Assembly (NCBI GenBank): GCA_934270705.1
Contig: CAKQQG010000021.1
Span: 1 to 23,546 of the forward strand
Direction of reading: 5' to 3'
From: an uncultured Oxalobacter sp.
GTDB lineage: Bacteria; Pseudomonadota; Gammaproteobacteria; Burkholderiales; Burkholderiaceae_D
Length of the DNA stretch: 23,546 nt
The position numbers and the translations under genes are program-made. The notes under the pieces were generated by a model. It did no database searches. It was not told the DNA's origin and saw only the letters and a program-made list of their open reading frames with translations. This document shows positions 22,457 through 23,546 of this stretch, piece by piece. The stretch's first letter is position 1. Every line of letters begins with the position of its first letter.

Positions 22457-22488
22457 AAAAAGGCAACATCGCAAGATGTTGCCTTTTT
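22457..22488. terminator. Bidirectional terminator between antiporter and regulator
   Basis: GGCAACATC (22462-22470) pairs perfectly with GATGTTGCC (22475-22483) around GCAA, with five A before and five T after. It can therefore end both the rightward antiporter transcript and the leftward regulator transcript. Confidence 0.93.
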
Positions 22489-22548
22489 CCTTTCTGTCGA
22501 ACGCCGACTGTCAGCAGAAAGATCAGACTGACGGCGAAGTGAAAACGT

Positions 22549-23157
22549 TCAGATTTTGCCCTGGTTCTTGAGGCGGCTTAGTGTTTCCGGTGAAAGGTTT
22601 AGATAAGATGCCAATTCCTTTTTGGGCATACGATCGAAAAGATCCGGATGTTTTCTCAGGAAACGGTGTACCCGCCCGGGAGCATCCAGCAAATGCAGCG
22701 AAATGGTATGCGACATGATGCTGCTCATGATACGCATGACCTCCATTTCGAAGCGTTGTTTAAGAACGGGATGGGTTTCTATAAAGGCAACCCATTGAGG
22801 CATCGCAATACGGGCAATGCGTGCTTTTGTCACAGTGATGACGCTAAAAGGAGCCGCCTTGTTGAATTTCCATGACGCATAGGTGGCTTCCATATAGCGT
22901 TCGCTGGTGAAGCGCAGGATCATTTCCTTTGCATGCTGGTTGGCGACAGAACGTTTCAGTATGCCGTCGAGAACAAAAATGACTTCAAGATCACGATCGC
23001 CCTGGTGCGTCAGGCAATCACCCTTGGAGTGGTCGGAGATGTCAAGGTGTGGTTCAAGTTCGGCCAGTTCGTTTTGGGAAAGTTCCTTCAGGATGCAATT
23101 TTGGGAAAGCTGTACGCGGATAATATTTTTCTCAGGATGATTTGCTATTAGGGCCAT
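22549..23157 (-). CDS. Crp/Fnr-family transcriptional regulator without FNR cysteines (202 aa)
   Basis: An N-terminal cyclic-nucleotide-binding-type beta roll (about residues 18-125) is followed by a long dimer helix (about 130-155) and a C-terminal helix-turn-helix, MPKKELASYLNLSPETLSRL (177-196). The recognition helix holds E191-T-L-S194-R195, the E-x-x-S-R pattern by which FNR reads TTGA. Only two cysteines are present (C21, C48), so FNR's 4Fe-4S cluster cannot form and the signal is something else. The protein ends shortly after the recognition helix (KNQGKI), shorter than Crp. GGGA lies seven bases before the ATG. It is convergent with the antiporter and divergent from the CoA-transferase, with two matching boxes in the latter interval, so it probably controls these genes and itself. 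Confidence 0.85.
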   Translation of the reverse strand: MALIANHPEKNIIRVQLSQNCILKELSQNELAELEPHLDISDHSKGDCLTHQGDRDLEVIFVLDGILKRSVANQHAKEMILRFTSERYMEATYASWKFNKAAPFSVITVTKARIARIAMPQWVAFIETHPVLKQRFEMEVMRIMSSIMSHTISLHLLDAPGRVHRFLRKHPDLFDRMPKKELASYLNLSPETLSRLKNQGKI

Positions 23158-23208
23158 AGAATTCCCGCTTCAGTTTTGACGTAAAGTGACTAAAACGCCC
23201 GAAAAATA

Positions 23209-23222
23209 TTGATGAAAGTCAA
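23209..23222. promoter_or_regulatory. Crp/Fnr-type box 3, before the regulator gene: TTGAT-GAAA-GTCAA
   Basis: TTGATGAAAGTCAA matches the FNR consensus at nine of ten defined bases. It lies 52 bp upstream of the regulator ATG, a suitable place for autoregulation, and its centre is 38 bp from that of box 4. Confidence 0.6.
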
Positions 23223-23246
23223 GAAGTCTTGTTTGAATCTGGAAAC

Positions 23247-23260
23247 TTGACTGTGGTCAA
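23247..23260. promoter_or_regulatory. Crp/Fnr-type box 4, class II position before the CoA-transferase: TTGAC-TGTG-GTCAA
   Basis: TTGACTGTGGTCAA is a perfect dyad, extended by one base on each side (C and G). A TATGAT hexamer begins 23 bp after it, which puts the box centre near -42 of the predicted start, the standard place for activation by FNR-type proteins. Confidence 0.65.
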
Positions 23261-23283
23261 GAATATATCAGGAGTTGAGAAGC

Positions 23284-23289
23284 TATGAT
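23284..23289 (+). promoter_or_regulatory. -10 element of an activator-dependent promoter for the CoA-transferase gene
   Basis: TATGAT matches TATAAT at five of six positions and is spaced from box 4 as in class II FNR promoters. No TTGACA-like -35 is needed in that arrangement. The start would be near 23296, leaving a leader of about 174 nt. Confidence 0.45.
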
Positions 23290-23384
23290 AGACATTAGCT
23301 TAAATATTTGACGGGAAATTCAAGAATAACTGAAAAGTATTGTTTTTCCGCCAAATATTATAGGTCATTGGGTTTCATTCCCGA

Positions 23385-23400
23385 GGGGCCGGTTTTTGCA
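23385..23400 (+). promoter_or_regulatory. Possible second, sigma-54-like promoter for the CoA-transferase gene
   Basis: GGGGCCGGTTTTTGCA has GG and GC 12 bp apart and a full TTGCA at -12, but a poor -24 block. It lies 70 bp before the ATG. This is weaker than the similar element before the antiporter. Confidence 0.25.
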
Positions 23401-23469
23401 GTAAATGGCTTTTAGGGACAGTTGTAGTTTACAGCGACAATTAACCAATAACATTGGAGGAAGAGAAAT

Positions 23470-23546
23470 ATGGGTAGTAAAGCATTATCCGGAGTAAGAA
23501 TTCTGGACATGACCCACGTACAGGCCGGCCCGACCTCGTCACAGCT
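23470..23546 (+). CDS. Formyl-CoA:oxalate CoA-transferase-like protein, N-terminal 25 residues (cut by window edge)
   Basis: The partial protein begins MGSKALSGVRILDMTHVQAG and continues PTSSQ to the edge. This is the first beta-alpha unit of class III CoA-transferases. THVQAGP matches Oxalobacter formigenes Frc, where the H and Q of this loop lie at the active site (H16 and Q18 here). The acetyl-CoA:oxalate enzyme YfdE, as I recall it, has THVLNGP instead. The flanking residues differ from the classical Frc start, so this may be a second enzyme. Frc moves CoA from formyl-CoA to oxalate so that oxalyl-CoA decarboxylase can act. GGAGG nine bases before the ATG is a strong ribosome binding site. 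Activity cannot be settled without the rest, including the catalytic aspartate. Confidence 0.8.
   Translation, partial: MGSKALSGVRILDMTHVQAGPTSSQ

Larger units (their letters stand above)
23158..23469. other. Divergent regulatory region between regulator and CoA-transferase
   Basis: This 312-bp AT-rich interval has two Crp/Fnr-type boxes, a matching -10 for the rightward gene and a possible sigma-54-like element, each listed separately. A short dyad CAAGA-AG-TCTTG overlaps the end of the first box at 23221-23230 and neighbouring bases. No gene is seen here. Confidence 0.6.

Noticed and set aside
21143..22474. 443-codon open frame antisense to the antiporter
   Set aside because: It mirrors the codon pattern of the antiporter, has no ribosome binding site or recognisable domain, crosses the bidirectional terminator, and its product is a disordered polar sequence.
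23176..23189. TTGAC-GTAA-AGTGA as a further Crp/Fnr-type box
   Set aside because: Only the left half fits; the right half does not match GTCAA or ATCAA.
1..23546. tRNA or rRNA genes, CRISPR arrays, insertion sequences, prophage
   Set aside because: I saw no cloverleaf with a GTTCRA arm, no ribosomal RNA stretches, no regularly spaced repeats, and no transposase or integrase frame.

Overview
The window looks like chromosome from a betaproteobacterium of the Oxalobacteraceae, most likely Oxalobacter or a close relative. The right end carries an OxlT-type oxalate/formate-family antiporter and the first codons of a formyl-CoA:oxalate CoA-transferase-like gene, the transport and activation steps of oxalate catabolism. 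A Burkholderiales-type general porin is also present. The left 20 kb is GC-rich with C-ending codons. From about 20.4 kb the DNA becomes AT-richer, and the antiporter uses a different, T-ending codon set.

Layout: (1) 1-2660: a possible gene start running off the left edge, a small unknown gene, a KAP-type P-loop NTPase, and a converging unknown gene. (2) 3013-5895: a large membrane sensor with two periplasmic solute-binding domains, a degenerate GGDEF domain and an intact-looking EAL domain. (3) 5998-9643: a co-directional group with a TPR protein, a YjjG-like HAD nucleotidase and a MATE exporter. (4) 9649-14868, minus strand: a YoaA/DinG helicase with its terminator, an OafA-type acyltransferase with an SGNH domain, a small membrane protein and an HxlR regulator. 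(5) 15015-18143: a copper P-type ATPase with an additional CopZ-like domain fused at its C terminus, then a cysteine hydrolase. (6) 18810-19975: a porin and its terminator. (7) 19976-21103: a long gene-poor region dense in regulatory-looking sequence. (8) 21104 to the end: antiporter, a convergent Crp/Fnr-family regulator, and the CoA-transferase start.

The most interesting part is 20.4-23.5 kb. Four TTGA(C/T)-N4-(G/A)TCAA boxes lie around the antiporter, the regulator gene and the CoA-transferase. The regulator has the E-x-x-S-R recognition helix known from FNR but lacks FNR's iron-sulfur cysteines. A leftward factor-independent terminator at 20796-20832 has no gene in front of it. The roughly 70-nt RNA it would end has a U-rich stretch and a segment able to pair over about 14 bp (two G-U pairs) with the antiporter Shine-Dalgarno region up to the base before its AUG. 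I infer a locally controlled oxalate locus with a transcriptional regulator and a candidate small RNA. This is read from sequence only and is not demonstrated.
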